Positions 1-10,080 of a stretch of DNA of 39,904 nucleotides are shown here, piece by piece. Position 1 is the stretch's first letter; every line of letters begins with the position of its first letter. The DNA comes from Betaproteobacteria bacterium. GTDB lineage: Bacteria > Pseudomonadota > Gammaproteobacteria > Burkholderiales > Methylophilaceae. The translations under genes were made by a program, and so were the position numbers. The stretch spans positions 1-39,904 of the forward strand of contig JAHZMC010000049.1 in the NCBI GenBank assembly GCA_022599515.1, read 5' to 3'. The notes under the pieces were generated by a model. It had not been told where the DNA came from, ran no database searches, and saw only the letters and a list, made by a program, of their open reading frames with translations.

Positions 1-2
1 AA

Positions 3-125
3 AATTCAGGTGACGCAGCTCGAGTTGGTATTGCAGCTGGCTTTGGTTTTGTTGTGGCATTAATCATCAAGCTGATACTCGCTCTTATTATGATTGCCCT
101 ATTCACTTACACTTATTTTTATTAA
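3..125 (+). CDS. C-terminal fragment of DUF456-like membrane protein
   Basis: An open frame enters from the left edge and ends at the TAA at 123-125, giving about 40 residues. It begins NSGDAARVGIAAGFGFVVAL and continues as one strongly hydrophobic helix rich in Leu and Ile. The pattern of a short Ala-Arg-Val-Gly-Ile stretch followed by a terminal membrane helix resembles the C-terminus of DUF456 proteins, small integral membrane proteins of unknown function. The family call is from memory of that pattern, and the start and most of the gene lie outside the window. Confidence 0.5.
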   Translation, partial: NSGDAARVGIAAGFGFVVALIIKLILALIMIALFTYTYFY

Positions 126-248
126 TCGCCCATTATGGAATTCAGTAATTAGCGCTAGTTTCCCTCTTTATTCTAACAATGAATAATCACCATTCAATAT
201 TAAGCTTTAGCTAACGTTTGAGATTAATAACTAATAAGGATGCTGACG

Positions 249-1079
249 ATGAAATTAATGGATGATTTTTTTGAGCAAACACACAACATGCCGATGCTAC
301 CAAAAGTGGTACAAGAGGTGATGGAGTTATTAGCGACAGACGATGTAGATATTAAGCCGTTAGCAGATAAAATTAACCATGATCAAGTGCTTACTGCACG
401 TGTGCTACGCATGGCAAATTCTGCTTACTTTGGGTTTAGTCGCAAAGTTGGCACTATTGAAGAGGCTGTGTCTTTAATTGGACTGGCAAAATTAGAAACA
501 CTAGTCGTTGCTTCAGGAGTGACATCAGCATTTACTGCTGTGCCAGGTTTGGATTTAAAGCGATTCTGGCAACACAGTTTGGTTACTGCCAGCATTACTA
601 GAAAGTTAGCAAAAGAATTAGGCTTTGACCAAGATAGCGCTTACATAGCAGGTTTGATGCACACAATTGGCCAATTGCCTATTCATATGGTGTTCCCTAA
701 AGCGGGTGCTGATATTGAGGAGGTTTGTAAGGGGCGTAGCGTGTTAGAGCGTCATGAAGTGGAGCGCGATATGCTCGGCATCGATCACAATGTGATTGGT
801 GAAAAGCTGGCCAAACATTGGAATTTTCCAGAAGAAATTTCACGTGTGATTCGTTACTATACTGATCCGCTCAACAAAGATGCTTGTGATTTGGCGCCTG
901 TGATTTATGTGGCTGCGCATATTGCATTTGATTTAGAATCGATGCAACAGTCAACTTATATTGCTGAAACGCTCAGCATGGACGTGGCGGATAAATTAAG
1001 TATAGAAGACACCGATGCGTTAGCAGAGCGCATTGATTCTTACCGTGTTTTTGTCGCTGAAGCAAAAGCGTATCTGTAA
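249..1079 (+). CDS. HDOD domain signalling protein
   Basis: This is a stand-alone HDOD-domain protein of 276 residues. An upstream in-frame ATG at 240 overlaps the AAGGA ribosome site (236-240), so the ATG at 249, about 8 bases downstream of that site, is preferred. The N-terminal half carries the family pattern MPMLPKVVQEVMELL, then VLRMANSAYFG and the EAVSLIGL segment. The HD-like position reads LMHTIGQL, so the aspartate of a catalytic HD pair is a threonine. HDOD proteins are generally non-enzymatic regulators or scaffolds, which fits. It stands alone, facing the convergent uvrA. Its partner and signal cannot be read from the sequence. Confidence 0.88.
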   Translation: MKLMDDFFEQTHNMPMLPKVVQEVMELLATDDVDIKPLADKINHDQVLTARVLRMANSAYFGFSRKVGTIEEAVSLIGLAKLETLVVASGVTSAFTAVPGLDLKRFWQHSLVTASITRKLAKELGFDQDSAYIAGLMHTIGQLPIHMVFPKAGADIEEVCKGRSVLERHEVERDMLGIDHNVIGEKLAKHWNFPEEISRVIRYYTDPLNKDACDLAPVIYVAAHIAFDLESMQQSTYIAETLSMDVADKLSIEDTDALAERIDSYRVFVAEAKAYL

Positions 1080-1132
1080 GTCTGGTTAGTCCTGCAACAC
1101 GATTAACTTAATGATTAAACAAGCTATTTGCG

Positions 1133-3949
1133 CTAATCCAGCATATCTTTTAAATATTTACCCGTATAGCTAGCTTTGTTGTCGGCCACTTGCTCAGGTG
1201 TGCCTTCAGCAATCACCATGCCACCACCATCGCCACCTTCTGGTCCCATATCAATAATCCAGTCAGCCGTTTTAATTACATCTAAATTATGTTCAATAAT
1301 GACGATGGTATTACCTGCGTCGCGTAAGCGATGAATCACATCTAGCAATAATTGAATATCAGCAAAATGTAAACCAGTAGTCGGCTCATCCAAAATATAA
1401 AGCGTACGGCCGGTGTCACGTTTACTTAACTCTAACGCTAGTTTTACTCGCTGAGCCTCACCGCCAGATAGCGTTGTTGCACTTTGGCCTAAAGTAATAT
1501 AACCCAAACCAACATCCAATAAGGTTTTCAGCTTTCTCGCAATCGTCGGCTGCGCGCTAAAAAAGGTATGCGCTTGCTCTACCGTCAGCTCTAAAATCTC
1601 GCGAATGTTTTTGCCTTTAAAATGAATTTCCAAGGTTTCACGGTTATAGCGATGACCTTTACATACATCACAAGGCACATAAACATCTGGTAAGAAATGC
1701 ATCTCAACGCGAATAACACCGTCGCCTTGGCAAGCCTCGCAACGGCCACCTTTAACGTTAAACGAGTATCGGCCTGGACCATAACCACGTGCACGACTTT
1801 CAGGCACGGCGGCAAATAAGTCACGAATCGGTGTAAATAAACCCGTATACGTCGCTGGGTTAGAACGTGGTGTTCGTCCGATTGGACTTTGGTCAACATC
1901 AACCACTTTATCGAAAAACGCTAGGCCATCAATACTGCTATGCGCAGCCGGTTCTGCATTGCTGCGATATAAATGCTGTGCGACAGCGCGGTAAAGCGTG
2001 TCATTAATCAACGTCGATTTTCCGCTGCCTGAAACGCCAGTAATGCAGCTTAATAAACCGACAGGGATTTTGACGGATACATCACGTAAGTTATTGCCTG
2101 TTGCATTGCTAACGGTAATCCAACGCGCAGGATCTGGTTTGGTTCGTGCTTTTTTGTAGATAATTTGCTTTTTGCCGCTTAAATATTGACCAGTAAGTGA
2201 TTTTGGATTGGCTAATACTTCTGCTGGTGTGCCTTCCGCCACAATGGCGCCACCATGCTCGCCTGCGCCAGGGCCAATATCAATCACGTAATCAGCCATT
2301 AAAATGGCGTCGTGGTCATGCTCAACGACGATGACGCTATTGCCAATATCGCGTAAGCGTTTGAGGGTTTCTAATAGTCGATCATTATCGCGCTGGTGTA
2401 AGCCGATAGAAGGTTCGTCTAATACATACATCACACCTGTTAGCCCACTACCAATCTGGCTGGCTAATCGAATCCGTTGCGCTTCGCCGCCCGATAATGT
2501 TTCTGCTGAGCGAGAAAGTGATAAATATTCTAGCCCAACATTGGTTAAGAACTTGAGTCGATTACCAATCTCTTTAACAATTTTGTCGGCAATGGCTAGC
2601 TTTGCACCTTCTAATGCTAAGGTGTCAAAAAAGTGATGTGCCTGCTTTAATGGCACTTCGCAGACTTCATGAATGTTTTTACCACCTACTTTTACATGAC
2701 GCGCCTCTCGACGTAAGCGCGTACCGCTACAATCAGGACAGCTAGAAACATTGATATATTTTGATAACTCATCGCGCACAGCGGCTGAATCACTTTCACG
2801 ATAGCGACGCTGCAGGTTGTTTAAAATGCCTTCAAAGTTATGTGTTTTGGTAAAAAAGGTGCCGCGCTCGTTTAAGTATTTAAAAGCAATTTGCTCTTTA
2901 CCAGAGCCGTTGAGCAATACATTTTTCGCTTCAGGTGACAGGTCTTCAAACGCTGTTTCTAAATCAAAGCCATAATGCGAAGCTAGGCTGGATAACATTT
3001 GAAAGTAGAATTGATTGCGTTTATCCCAGCCCTTAATCGCACCACTAGCAAGCGATAAGGTAGGAAAAGCAACGACACGTTCTGGATCAAAAAAGTTAAC
3101 ATTGCCCAAACCATCGCAAGTTGGGCAAGCGCCCAGTGGACTGTTGAAGCTGAATAAGCGCGGCTCTAGTTCTGCAAGTGAGTAATCACATTGTGGGCAT
3201 GAGAATTTAGCAGAAAAAAGATGTTCTTTATCGGTGTCCATCTCCAACGCAATGGCTTTACCATCTGCCAATCTTAGTGCGGTTTCAAAGCTTTCCGCAA
3301 TTCGTTGTTTCATATCTTCGCGTATTTTTAGGCGGTCAATAACGACATCAACATTGTGTTTGGTCGTTTTGGCAAGCTTAGGCAACTCATCAATTTCGTA
3401 AATTTTTCCATCAACTCTTAAGCGTACAAAACCTTGCGCTTTTAAGTCGTCAAACAAATCGAGTTGCTCACCTTTACGATTAGAAACGACTGGCGCCAAA
3501 ATCATGACTTTGGTTTCTTCTGGCAATTTTAAAATCGCATCGACCATCTGACTGACGGTTTGCGCTTCTAATTTAATCTCATGCTCAGGACATTCAGGGT
3601 CGCCAGCACGCGCATACAATAAACGTAAATAATCGTGAATTTCAGTCACGGTGCCAACGGTTGAACGCGGATTATGAGAAGTTGATTTTTGCTCAATAGA
3701 AATCGCAGGCGATAAACCTTCAATTAAATCAACATCTGGTTTGTCCATGCGCGCTAAGAACTGCCTTGCATACGCAGACAAACTTTCAACATAACGTCGT
3801 TGACCTTCTGCATAGAGCGTGTCGAAGGCGAGAGAAGACTTACCAGAGCCTGATAAACCCGTAATCACAACCAATTGATTACGTGGAATATCGAGAGAAA
3901 TGTTTTTTAAATTGTGGGTGCGCGCACCGCGAATTTTGATAAATTCCAT
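1133..3949 (-). CDS. uvrA: Excinuclease ABC subunit A
   Basis: UvrA is the damage-sensing ATPase of nucleotide excision repair; it loads UvrB on distorted DNA. The frame is open up to 4024, but ATG codons at 3952 and 3949 give the normal N-terminus [14 protein letters not shown] and about 938 residues, while the longer form would overlap the divergent MFS gene. Both ABC modules are complete: Walker [10 protein letters not shown] near residue 31 and GVSGSGKST in the second half, signatures [12 protein letters not shown] and [12 protein letters not shown], and Walker B segments [11 protein letters not shown] and [11 protein letters not shown]. Zinc-binding cysteine pairs are present (CPQC with CPTC; CEAC with CDVC). 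No uvrB or uvrC is nearby. Nothing suggests loss of function. Confidence 0.97.
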   Translation of the reverse strand: MEFIKIRGARTHNLKNISLDIPRNQLVVITGLSGSGKSSLAFDTLYAEGQRRYVESLSAYARQFLARMDKPDVDLIEGLSPAISIEQKSTSHNPRSTVGTVTEIHDYLRLLYARAGDPECPEHEIKLEAQTVSQMVDAILKLPEETKVMILAPVVSNRKGEQLDLFDDLKAQGFVRLRVDGKIYEIDELPKLAKTTKHNVDVVIDRLKIREDMKQRIAESFETALRLADGKAIALEMDTDKEHLFSAKFSCPQCDYSLAELEPRLFSFNSPLGACPTCDGLGNVNFFDPERVVAFPTLSLASGAIKGWDKRNQFYFQMLSSLASHYGFDLETAFEDLSPEAKNVLLNGSGKEQIAFKYLNERGTFFTKTHNFEGILNNLQRRYRESDSAAVRDELSKYINVSSCPDCSGTRLRREARHVKVGGKNIHEVCEVPLKQAHHFFDTLALEGAKLAIADKIVKEIGNRLKFLTNVGLEYLSLSRSAETLSGGEAQRIRLASQIGSGLTGVMYVLDEPSIGLHQRDNDRLLETLKRLRDIGNSVIVVEHDHDAILMADYVIDIGPGAGEHGGAIVAEGTPAEVLANPKSLTGQYLSGKKQIIYKKARTKPDPARWITVSNATGNNLRDVSVKIPVGLLSCITGVSGSGKSTLINDTLYRAVAQHLYRSNAEPAAHSSIDGLAFFDKVVDVDQSPIGRTPRSNPATYTGLFTPIRDLFAAVPESRARGYGPGRYSFNVKGGRCEACQGDGVIRVEMHFLPDVYVPCDVCKGHRYNRETLEIHFKGKNIREILELTVEQAHTFFSAQPTIARKLKTLLDVGLGYITLGQSATTLSGGEAQRVKLALELSKRDTGRTLYILDEPTTGLHFADIQLLLDVIHRLRDAGNTIVIIEHNLDVIKTADWIIDMGPEGGDGGGMVIAEGTPEQVADNKASYTGKYLKDMLD

Positions 3950-4018
3950 CATTGCTTTAACTAAAAATTGGGGCAACCTGCTAATATACGCAATTATTTT
4001 GATTTCAGCTAAGGTTTC

Positions 4019-5413
4019 ATGCAAATTTCTGAAAAGATGTCGTCAGCAGAGCGACGCTCGACCATTAGTTTAGCCGCAATTTATGGTTTACGCATGCTTG
4101 GCATGTTCTTAATCTTACCGATTTTTGCCATTTATGCGCAAACATTAGAAGGCGGTCATGACCATACCATGGTGGGTTTGGCGTTGGGTGCTTATGGCTT
4201 AACACAGGTTTTATTACAACTACCATTTGGTATTGCCAGTGATAAATACGGCCGTAAAAAAGTGATTTATGCAGGCATGTTGATTTTTGTGGTTGGTAGC
4301 GTTGTTGCTGCCATGGGTACCGATATTATTACCGTGATTATTGGCCGCGCCATTCAAGGCGCTGGCGCCGTTTCTGCAGTGGTTATGGCGCTCGTTGCGG
4401 ATTCGACAAGAGAAGAGCATCGCACCAAAGCCATGGCAACCATTGGTGGCACGATTGGGGTGACCTTTGCCTTGTCATTAGTGGCTGGGCCTTTGCTCAA
4501 TCAATCCATCGGCGTGTCAGGTATTTTTTGGATGACGGCTATTTTGGCGATTTTTGCGATAGGTGTCGTTAAGTTTTTAGTGCCTGATCCCGTCAATAGT
4601 CATTTCCATTCTGATACTGAAACGGCGCCAAGCAAAATTAAAGAAGTCTTGCGCAATACCCAATTGCTACGCTTAAATTTTGGTGCATTTAGTTTGCATG
4701 CGGCGCAAATGGCGATGTTTGTGGTTGTGCCTTTTGCGTTAAAAGAAACCAGTGGCATGAGTGAAAATCAGCATTGGCTGGTTTATTTGCCAGTGCTGAC
4801 TATTTCGTTTGTCATGATGTTGCCTGCCATTATTTATGGCGAAAAACGCGCTAAATTAAAACCAGTTTTTATTGGTGCGGTTGCCACCATGCTGTTCGCC
4901 CAATTATTGTTCGCTGCCAATATTCATCATTTTTGGGGTGTTGTGATGGCCTTGTTTTTTTACTTTTTGGCATTCAATTTATTAGAAGCGACATTGCCAT
5001 CATTGATTTCAAAAATGGCGCCAGCCGCTTCAAAAGGCACGGCAATCGGTATCCACAATACTGCACAATCGCTAGGCATTTTTATTGGCGCAGTTGCTGG
5101 CGGCTTTTTATCAGGCAACTATGGTTTTTCTAGTGTTTTTATTTTCTGCTCAGTTTTGATGGCTATTTGGTTAATCTCCGCATTCGGTATGAAAACACCC
5201 CCAAGCGTCAAAACAAAGATGTATCATGTAGAAGCATTGGGCGAAAAACAAGCGGCTACATTGAAACAAACAGTCGAAAACATGGATGGTGTAGAAGAGG
5301 TGGCTGTATTAGCGCAAGAAAGCACTTTAATTGTTAAAATCAATAATCAACAAACGGTTGAAGCGCAAGCCGCAATAGAGCAAAATATATTGAAATTGAT
5401 AGGGAGTAAATAA
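4019..5413 (+). CDS. MFS transporter, YajR-like, with C-terminal ferredoxin-fold domain
   Basis: A 464-residue major facilitator with about 12 membrane helices. The family A motif between helices 2 and 3 reads [16 protein letters not shown], and [13 protein letters not shown] marks helix 4. After the last helix (about residue 395) a soluble tail of about 65 residues starts [15 protein letters not shown] and carries a [13 protein letters not shown] strand pattern like the C-terminal YAM domain of E. coli YajR; that comparison is from memory. The ATG at 4019 has AAGG a few bases upstream. It is divergent from uvrA and its stop overlaps the ssb start by one base (TAATG), so the two are probably translationally coupled. 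The substrate is unknown. Confidence 0.85.
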   Translation: MQISEKMSSAERRSTISLAAIYGLRMLGMFLILPIFAIYAQTLEGGHDHTMVGLALGAYGLTQVLLQLPFGIASDKYGRKKVIYAGMLIFVVGSVVAAMGTDIITVIIGRAIQGAGAVSAVVMALVADSTREEHRTKAMATIGGTIGVTFALSLVAGPLLNQSIGVSGIFWMTAILAIFAIGVVKFLVPDPVNSHFHSDTETAPSKIKEVLRNTQLLRLNFGAFSLHAAQMAMFVVVPFALKETSGMSENQHWLVYLPVLTISFVMMLPAIIYGEKRAKLKPVFIGAVATMLFAQLLFAANIHHFWGVVMALFFYFLAFNLLEATLPSLISKMAPAASKGTAIGIHNTAQSLGIFIGAVAGGFLSGNYGFSSVFIFCSVLMAIWLISAFGMKTPPSVKTKMYHVEALGEKQAATLKQTVENMDGVEEVAVLAQESTLIVKINNQQTVEAQAAIEQNILKLIGSK

Positions 5414-5907
5414 TGGCATCAGTCAATAAAGTGATATTAGTAGGCAACTTAGGACGTGACCCAGAAGTGCGTTACATGCCAGATGGCGGCGCAGTTTGTA
5501 ATTTTAGTATTGCTACATCAGAAAACTGGAAAGATAAAAGCGGCGTTAAGCAAGAAAAAACCGAATGGCACAATATTGTGATGTATCGCCGTTTGGCAGA
5601 AATTGCAGGAGAATATCTGAAAAAAGGTAGCGCAATTTATGTAGAAGGCCGTTTGCAAACACGTAAATGGGAAAAAGATGGCGTAACCCGCTATTCAACA
5701 GAAATTGTTGGCGACCAAATGCAAATGTTGGGTGGGCGTGATAGTGGTGGCGCTAGTTATGACGGTGGCCAATCGAGTCCATCGGATGACTATGATCAAA
5801 CACCTGCAAGACAACCAGCAAGCAAACCAGCAGCACAGACTGCCGCTTCTGCGCCAGCAGCAGGTGGCGCAGCGTTTGATAATTTTGACGATGATATTCC
5901 GTTTTAA
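5413..5907 (+). CDS. ssb: Single-stranded DNA-binding protein
   Basis: SSB coats single-stranded DNA during replication and repair. The 164-residue protein opens with [20 protein letters not shown] and has the OB-fold core (residues about 1-110, including [21 protein letters not shown]). A Gly/Ser/Gln/Ala-rich linker follows, and the acidic tip FDDDIPF recruits partner proteins. Start and stop overlap the preceding MFS gene as TAATG, and no separate ribosome site is evident. A strong intrinsic terminator follows at 5928-5960. Length and motifs are normal for the family. Confidence 0.97.
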   Translation: MASVNKVILVGNLGRDPEVRYMPDGGAVCNFSIATSENWKDKSGVKQEKTEWHNIVMYRRLAEIAGEYLKKGSAIYVEGRLQTRKWEKDGVTRYSTEIVGDQMQMLGGRDSGGASYDGGQSSPSDDYDQTPARQPASKPAAQTAASAPAAGGAAFDNFDDDIPF

Positions 5908-5927
5908 GAGTTAATTCAGATATGCTT

Positions 5928-5960
5928 AAAAAAAGACCTTCATGTGAAGGTCTTTTTTTT
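5928..5960 (+). terminator. Intrinsic terminator after ssb
   Basis: The arms GACCTTC and GAAGGTC (5935-5941 and 5946-5952) pair around a four-base loop. They are flanked by seven A on the left and eight T on the right, so it could work in both directions. It ends the MFS-ssb unit. Confidence 0.9.
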
Positions 5961-6025
5961 ATGGATATTGTTATTTGATGGAATTGTCAGTTTGAAGGCT
6001 TAAGTCGTTTAAATGCTTGAATAGA

Positions 6026-6054
6026 TTAACCAATTTGGTTATATCAGTTATAAT
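6026..6054 (+). promoter_or_regulatory. Candidate sigma-70 promoter for the fmdB-DUF502-aspS run
   Basis: A perfect TATAAT lies at 6049-6054, 17 bases after TTAACC (6026-6031). It sits 33 bases before the fmdB-like start and just after the ssb terminator. The bases after the -10 box are CTCGC, moderately GC-rich. The -10 is strong and the -35 weak. Confidence 0.5.
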
Positions 6055-6087
6055 CTCGCTTTTGATTAACTTTAGCTATTAACTTCT

Positions 6088-6357
6088 ATGCCAATTTATG
6101 ATTTCAAATGTACTGCGTGTGGTCATCAGGATGAAAAAATGCGCAAAATTAGTGATGACAGCACAATAGAATGCCCAAGTTGTAAACAACTGGCGTTTTC
6201 TAAAATGTTGTCTGCGCCAAGCTTTCAGTTGAGTGGCACAGGTTGGTATGCGACAGACTTTAAAGATAAGCCAAAAGCACAAACTAAGGCTGAGCCTGAA
6301 AAAGCAGTAGAAGCGCCAGCGGCTGCCAGCTGTAATCCTGGCTGCGCTTGCCACTAA
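6088..6357 (+). CDS. FmdB family zinc-ribbon protein
   Basis: An 89-residue protein beginning MPIYDFKCTACGHQDEKM, the hallmark of FmdB/CxxC_CxxC_SSSS proteins. Two CxxC pairs (CTAC near residues 9-12, CPSC near 31-34) should bind one zinc ion. A Lys/Ala/Glu-rich linker leads to a Cys-rich end, SCNPGCACH, whose Cys and His residues could bind a second metal. The molecular function of the family is not established; methylotroph homologues were linked to amide or C1 metabolism regulation, which cannot be tested here. It precedes the DUF502 gene and aspS on the same strand. Confidence 0.88.
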   Translation: MPIYDFKCTACGHQDEKMRKISDDSTIECPSCKQLAFSKMLSAPSFQLSGTGWYATDFKDKPKAQTKAEPEKAVEAPAAASCNPGCACH

Positions 6358-6382
6358 ATGATTGGGTCATGACTTTACTCTG

Positions 6383-7027
6383 ATGAAAAAATACTTTATT
6401 ACCGGTTTGCTAGTGCTCGTGCCAGTGGTTATTACCTTTTGGGTGCTGAGTTCATTGATTCAAACCATGGACCAAAGCTTGCTGTTGCTACCTGAACAGT
6501 GGCGACCACAGCAGCTATTCGGTTTTAGTATGGTAGGTTTGGGGGCGATTCTAACTGTCGTCACTATTTTTGTAACAGGGGTGATTGCAACCAATATTTT
6601 CGGACAGCAATTAATCTTGTTGTGGGAAGCGATGTTGTCGCGCGTACCAGTGGTCAAGTCAATTTACACTAGCGTTAAGCAAGTGTCTGATACCATTTTT
6701 TCTGATTCTGGCAATGCGTTTCGTAAAGCATTGTTGATTGAGTTTCCTAGAAAAGGCTCGTGGACGATTGCTTTTTTAACAGGTGAGCCAGGCGGTGATG
6801 TGAGTAATCACTTGCAAGGAGATTATGTCAGTGTCTATGTGCCAACAACGCCAAACCCAACCGGTGGTTATTTCTTGATGATAGAGAAAAATGAAGTAAT
6901 AGAGCTGGATATGAGCGTTGATCAAGCCTTGAAGTATATTATTAGTATGGGTACTGTGGTGCCTGAAATAAAATCAGTCGTCAAAGCCAAAGCGGTGGCA
7001 AAAGCTAAACAAACTAAAACACTTTAA
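6383..7027 (+). CDS. DUF502 family membrane protein
   Basis: A DUF502 protein with two N-terminal membrane helices (residues about 5-27 and 52-75, counted from 6383) and a soluble C-terminal half containing LSRVPVVKSIYTSVKQV and the FPRKGSWTIAFLTG segment typical of the family. The frame stays open to a TTG at 6362, but the ATG at 6383 gives the usual MKKYFITGLLVLVPVVIT start (214 residues). The function is unknown. Its position between fmdB-like and aspS genes is one I recall as common in betaproteobacteria. The Lys/Ala-rich tail is unremarkable. Confidence 0.88.
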   Translation: MKKYFITGLLVLVPVVITFWVLSSLIQTMDQSLLLLPEQWRPQQLFGFSMVGLGAILTVVTIFVTGVIATNIFGQQLILLWEAMLSRVPVVKSIYTSVKQVSDTIFSDSGNAFRKALLIEFPRKGSWTIAFLTGEPGGDVSNHLQGDYVSVYVPTTPNPTGGYFLMIEKNEVIELDMSVDQALKYIISMGTVVPEIKSVVKAKAVAKAKQTKTL

Positions 7028-7040
7028 ATTTTAAATAGTA

Positions 7041-7070
7041 GAACTTTAACCAATAGAACTTAAACCAATA
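7041..7070 (+). repeat. 15-bp tandem direct repeat in the aspS leader
   Basis: GAACTTTAACCAATA (7041-7055) is followed at once by GAACTTAAACCAATA (7056-7070), with one mismatch. It lies 12 bases before the first aspS start codon and contains no good ribosome site. It is probably a local duplication. Confidence 0.75.
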
Positions 7071-7081
7071 GATTAAATATT

Positions 7082-8869
7082 ATGATGCGTACACATTACT
7101 GCGGCCACGTAAACCGCGAACTTATCGGACAAACTGTTACCCTTTGTGGTTGGGCGCATCGTCGTCGCGATCACGGTGGCGTGATTTTTATTGACTTGCG
7201 CGACCGTGAAGGCATGGCGCAAATCGTGATTGATCCAGATACCAAAGAGGCGTTTGCGATTGCAGAGTCTGTGCGTAATGAGTTTGTGTTGAAAGTGACC
7301 TGTAAAGTGCGTGCGCGTCCTGAAGGTACTGTGAATAAAAATATTCCAACAGGTGAAGTAGAAATGTTAGCGAGTGAGATTGAGATTTTAAATCCATCAC
7401 TGACGCCACCGTTTATGTTGGATGACGACACCTTGACGGAAACAGTGCGCTTACAGCATCGCTATATCGACTTACGTCGTCCAGTGATGCAAGAGAATAT
7501 GAAGTTGCGTTATCGCGTTTCAAAAGTGATTCGCGATTATTTAGATGACAATGGTTTTATTGAAATCGAAACGCCAATGCTCAATCGCAGTACACCAGAA
7601 GGCGCACGTGATTATTTAGTGCCATCGCGCGTGCATCATGGTGAATTTTTTGCCTTGCCGCAATCACCACAATTGTTTAAACAATTATTGATGGTGTCTG
7701 GTTTTGATCGTTATTTCCAAATCACTAAATGCTTCCGTGATGAAGATTTGCGTGCTGATCGTCAGCCAGAATTTACACAAATTGACTTGGAAACCTCTTT
7801 CTTAGAAGAAAACGACATCATGACCTTAGTCGAAGAGATGATTCGTCAGATGCTGAAAACGGTACAAAACGTTGATTTGCCAGCTGAGTTTCCACGTATG
7901 CCTTATGCTGAGGCAATGAGCCGTTACGGTTCAGATAAGCCAGATATGCGCGTGACATTAGAAATTACCGAGCTTTCAGATGTGATGAAAGATGTGGATT
8001 TTAAAGTGTTCTCAGGCCCAGCCAATAGCGACAATGGTCGAGTGGCAGCGATTCGCGTACCAAACGGTGCAGAAATCAGTCGTAAAGAAATTGACGGCTA
8101 TACTGAGTTTGTTAAAATCTACGGCGCAAAGGGCTTGGCGTACATCAAAGTCAATGATGTGACGAAATTGAATGAAGAAGGTTTACAAAGCCCTATCGTG
8201 AAAAACATTCACGAAACTGCGCTTAAAGCCATTATGGAGCGCACCGGCGCACAAAACGGCGACATCATTTTCTTCGGTGCTGACACAACTAAAGTCGTTA
8301 ACGAAGCACTTGGTGCACTGCGTCAAAAAGTTGGTCATGACAAAGGTCATGTAGATGGTCGCAAATGGGCGCCATTATGGGTGGTTGATTTCCCAATGTT
8401 TGAACATGATGAAGAAAGTGGTCGTTGGAATGCATTGCATCATCCATTCACTTCACCAAAAGATGGTCACGAAGCCTTGTTAGAAACCGACCCAGGCGCT
8501 TGTTTATCAAAAGCCTACGATATGGTGCTAAACGGCTGGGAAGTCGGTGGCGGTTCTGTGCGTATCCACAAACAAGACGTACAAGCCAAAGTATTTAAAG
8601 CACTGAATATTTCAGATGAAGAAGCGCAAGAGAAATTCGGCTTCTTACTTGAAGCCCTACAATACGGCGCGCCACCGCATGGCGGTTTAGCCTTCGGCTT
8701 AGACCGTTTAGTGACGTTAATGGCAGGTGCAGAGTCGATTCGTGATGTGATTGCCTTTCCGAAAACGCAAAAAGCACAATGTTTGATGACACATGCGCCA
8801 AGTGCAGTGGATGAGAAGCAGTTGAGAGAGCTACATATTCGCGTCCGTACGCAAAATACAGTTGGCTAA
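7082..8869 (+). CDS. aspS: Aspartyl-tRNA synthetase
   Basis: Charges tRNA-Asp with aspartate in the cytoplasm. The protein is 595 residues, the bacterial type: an N-terminal OB anticodon-binding domain ([24 protein letters not shown]), a class II core with motif 2 at [18 protein letters not shown] (from about residue 217), the inserted GAD domain, and motif 3 GLAFGLDRL near residue 538. Two ATG codons are adjacent (7082, 7085). Whether it is discriminating or also charges tRNA-Asn cannot be decided by eye. The 54-base leader contains a 15-base tandem repeat (7041-7070), and a GC-rich palindromic element starts within its last codons. Confidence 0.97.
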   Translation: MMRTHYCGHVNRELIGQTVTLCGWAHRRRDHGGVIFIDLRDREGMAQIVIDPDTKEAFAIAESVRNEFVLKVTCKVRARPEGTVNKNIPTGEVEMLASEIEILNPSLTPPFMLDDDTLTETVRLQHRYIDLRRPVMQENMKLRYRVSKVIRDYLDDNGFIEIETPMLNRSTPEGARDYLVPSRVHHGEFFALPQSPQLFKQLLMVSGFDRYFQITKCFRDEDLRADRQPEFTQIDLETSFLEENDIMTLVEEMIRQMLKTVQNVDLPAEFPRMPYAEAMSRYGSDKPDMRVTLEITELSDVMKDVDFKVFSGPANSDNGRVAAIRVPNGAEISRKEIDGYTEFVKIYGAKGLAYIKVNDVTKLNEEGLQSPIVKNIHETALKAIMERTGAQNGDIIFFGADTTKVVNEALGALRQKVGHDKGHVDGRKWAPLWVVDFPMFEHDEESGRWNALHHPFTSPKDGHEALLETDPGACLSKAYDMVLNGWEVGGGSVRIHKQDVQAKVFKALNISDEEAQEKFGFLLEALQYGAPPHGGLAFGLDRLVTLMAGAESIRDVIAFPKTQKAQCLMTHAPSAVDEKQLRELHIRVRTQNTVG

Positions 8870-8968
8870 AATGCAACTCGCTTGCGGGGACGTCGTTGCA
8901 AGCGCTTGTCGTACTAATCGTACTTTGTTCGCGCCTGCGCCTAGTCCGCGCGGCGCGATTTGCATTTT
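8868..8968. repeat. GC-rich palindromic intergenic element
   Basis: The ends form a 14-base inverted repeat with one mismatch: AAAATGCAACTCGC at 8868-8881 and GCGATTTGCATTTT at 8955-8968. The roughly 80 bases between are about 63% G+C in otherwise AT-rich DNA, and hold smaller inverted motifs (TTGC...GCAA; GTAC...GTAC; a CGCGCC/GGCGCG arm). It overlaps the last codon of aspS and stops just before the ribosome site of the next frame. It looks like a dispersed REP/MITE-type element or a structured RNA. No second copy is visible in this window. Confidence 0.6.
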
Positions 8969-8980
8969 AGAGGAGCTTTT

Positions 8981-9493
8981 ATGTGTATAACAAGCATGTT
9001 AAATTGGCTTTCAATACCTGCCGCTAGTTTAGTAATTGCAATTTCTAGTCCAATAATTGCAACATGTGCATAAATTGCTACTATTTGTAACGCTAGAGTA
9101 GCTTGAAAACATAACAAGCTTTCTGTAATGCCTTACTTAACAAAAGAATACTCAATTGGCGACGGCCACTTTAATTACACGGTGATTAATAGTGGTGTTG
9201 GCCCTGGTAAGATTAATTTATATGAGTTATCTTTCGGGGATAAAAAATACATCAATTCGGATGTCCTTCCAAAAATACTACATGAACTTTTTTCTGAATT
9301 TGGAAAGTTTGATTTTTCTGGCACTTCGTTTGGCTCTGAGGTTATGATGCCTGCAAACAAAAGCGAAGTATTAATGGATGTTAGATTTGCTGGGCAAACA
9401 AAACCTTCAGCTGAGACCATAGCTTCTAAATTAAAAAAGTTAAAGTTAGTTATAAACTACGACTCAATTTATCAAGAAAAAAGACACTATTAA
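8981..9493 (+). pseudogene. Membrane-anchored protein gene interrupted by two in-frame stops
   Basis: A strong ribosome site, AGAGGAG (8969-8975), precedes the ATG at 8981. That frame encodes a hydrophobic helix (LSIPAASLVIAISSP) and is stopped by TAA at 9071-9073, then TGA at 9104-9106. The same frame then continues without further breaks to 9493. Read through, the order is a membrane helix, a short basic stretch, then KHNKLSVMPYLT and a domain containing INSGVGPGKINLY. I recall a family of small bacterial proteins with just this plan: an N-terminal helix, a motif like HNRLSVRP, and a soluble domain with a NSGVGP motif. The two nonsense codons therefore look like decay of one gene; readthrough or two real genes are alternatives. 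Confidence 0.6.
9128..9493 (+). CDS. Hypothetical protein (probable remnant of a longer gene)
   Basis: The longest ATG-initiated part of the interrupted frame, 121 residues, soluble, opening MPYLTKEYSIGDGHFNYTVI. There is no credible ribosome site before the ATG at 9128, and codons with the same reading phase run upstream to the TGA at 9104. The ATG stands where related proteins, as I recall them, have Arg in a LSVRP motif, so it may not be a true start. Its stop overlaps the apt start by one base (TAATG). No function is recognised. If it is made, it would lack the membrane anchor. Confidence 0.5.
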   Translation: MPYLTKEYSIGDGHFNYTVINSGVGPGKINLYELSFGDKKYINSDVLPKILHELFSEFGKFDFSGTSFGSEVMMPANKSEVLMDVRFAGQTKPSAETIASKLKKLKLVINYDSIYQEKRHY

Positions 9494-10020
9494 TGTCTAT
9501 TAAACATCTAATCCGCACCGTCCCCAACTACCCAAAGCCCAGTATCCAATTCCGCGATATCACCACCTTACTCGCTGATCCCCAAGGTTTTCAGCAAGTC
9601 ATCAATGATTTTTTCACTCGTTACAAAGACCAAAAAATAGACAAAATCGTCGGTATTGAGGCGCGTGGTTTTATTATTGGGGCGGCGTTGGCTTATAAAC
9701 TGGGTGTGGGGTTTATACCTGTGCGTAAACTGGGCAAGTTGCCAGCGGAAACCATAGGGCATGATTATGTGTTGGAGTATGGTTCTGATCGTGTAGAAAT
9801 TCATTCAGATGCGATTGCGCAAGGTGAACGTATTTTGCTGGTGGATGATTTAATTGCGACTGGTGGAACGGCGGAGGCGGCTGCTATGCTGATTCAGAAG
9901 CTGGGCGGTGAGGTGGTTGAGTGTGCTTTTGTGATTGACTTGCCAGATTTAGGCGGCGTGAAACGATTGCAAGAGTTTGGTCTGCTGTCATTTGCTTTAT
10001 GTGTGTTTGAAGGCGAATAA
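9493..10020 (+). CDS. apt: Adenine phosphoribosyltransferase
   Basis: Salvages adenine to AMP using PRPP. The 175-residue protein has the PRPP-binding motif VDDLIATGGTAE at residues 117-128 and the adenine-site region FRDITTLLADP near residues 20-30. Length is normal. The start overlaps the stop of the preceding damaged frame, so its translation may rely on coupling or reinitiation. The following VOC gene is 60 bases downstream. Confidence 0.96.
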   Translation: MSIKHLIRTVPNYPKPSIQFRDITTLLADPQGFQQVINDFFTRYKDQKIDKIVGIEARGFIIGAALAYKLGVGFIPVRKLGKLPAETIGHDYVLEYGSDRVEIHSDAIAQGERILLVDDLIATGGTAEAAAMLIQKLGGEVVECAFVIDLPDLGGVKRLQEFGLLSFALCVFEGE

Positions 10021-10080
10021 GTCATGCGCTACAATGGCTAAGACTTTAAAATTTAGGTCATTATTAGAAAGAAACACCTT

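Noticed and set aside
3950..4024. N-terminal extension of the uvrA frame
   Set aside because: The additional residues are not UvrA-like and the start would overlap the divergent MFS gene; MEFIKIRGA is the usual N-terminus.
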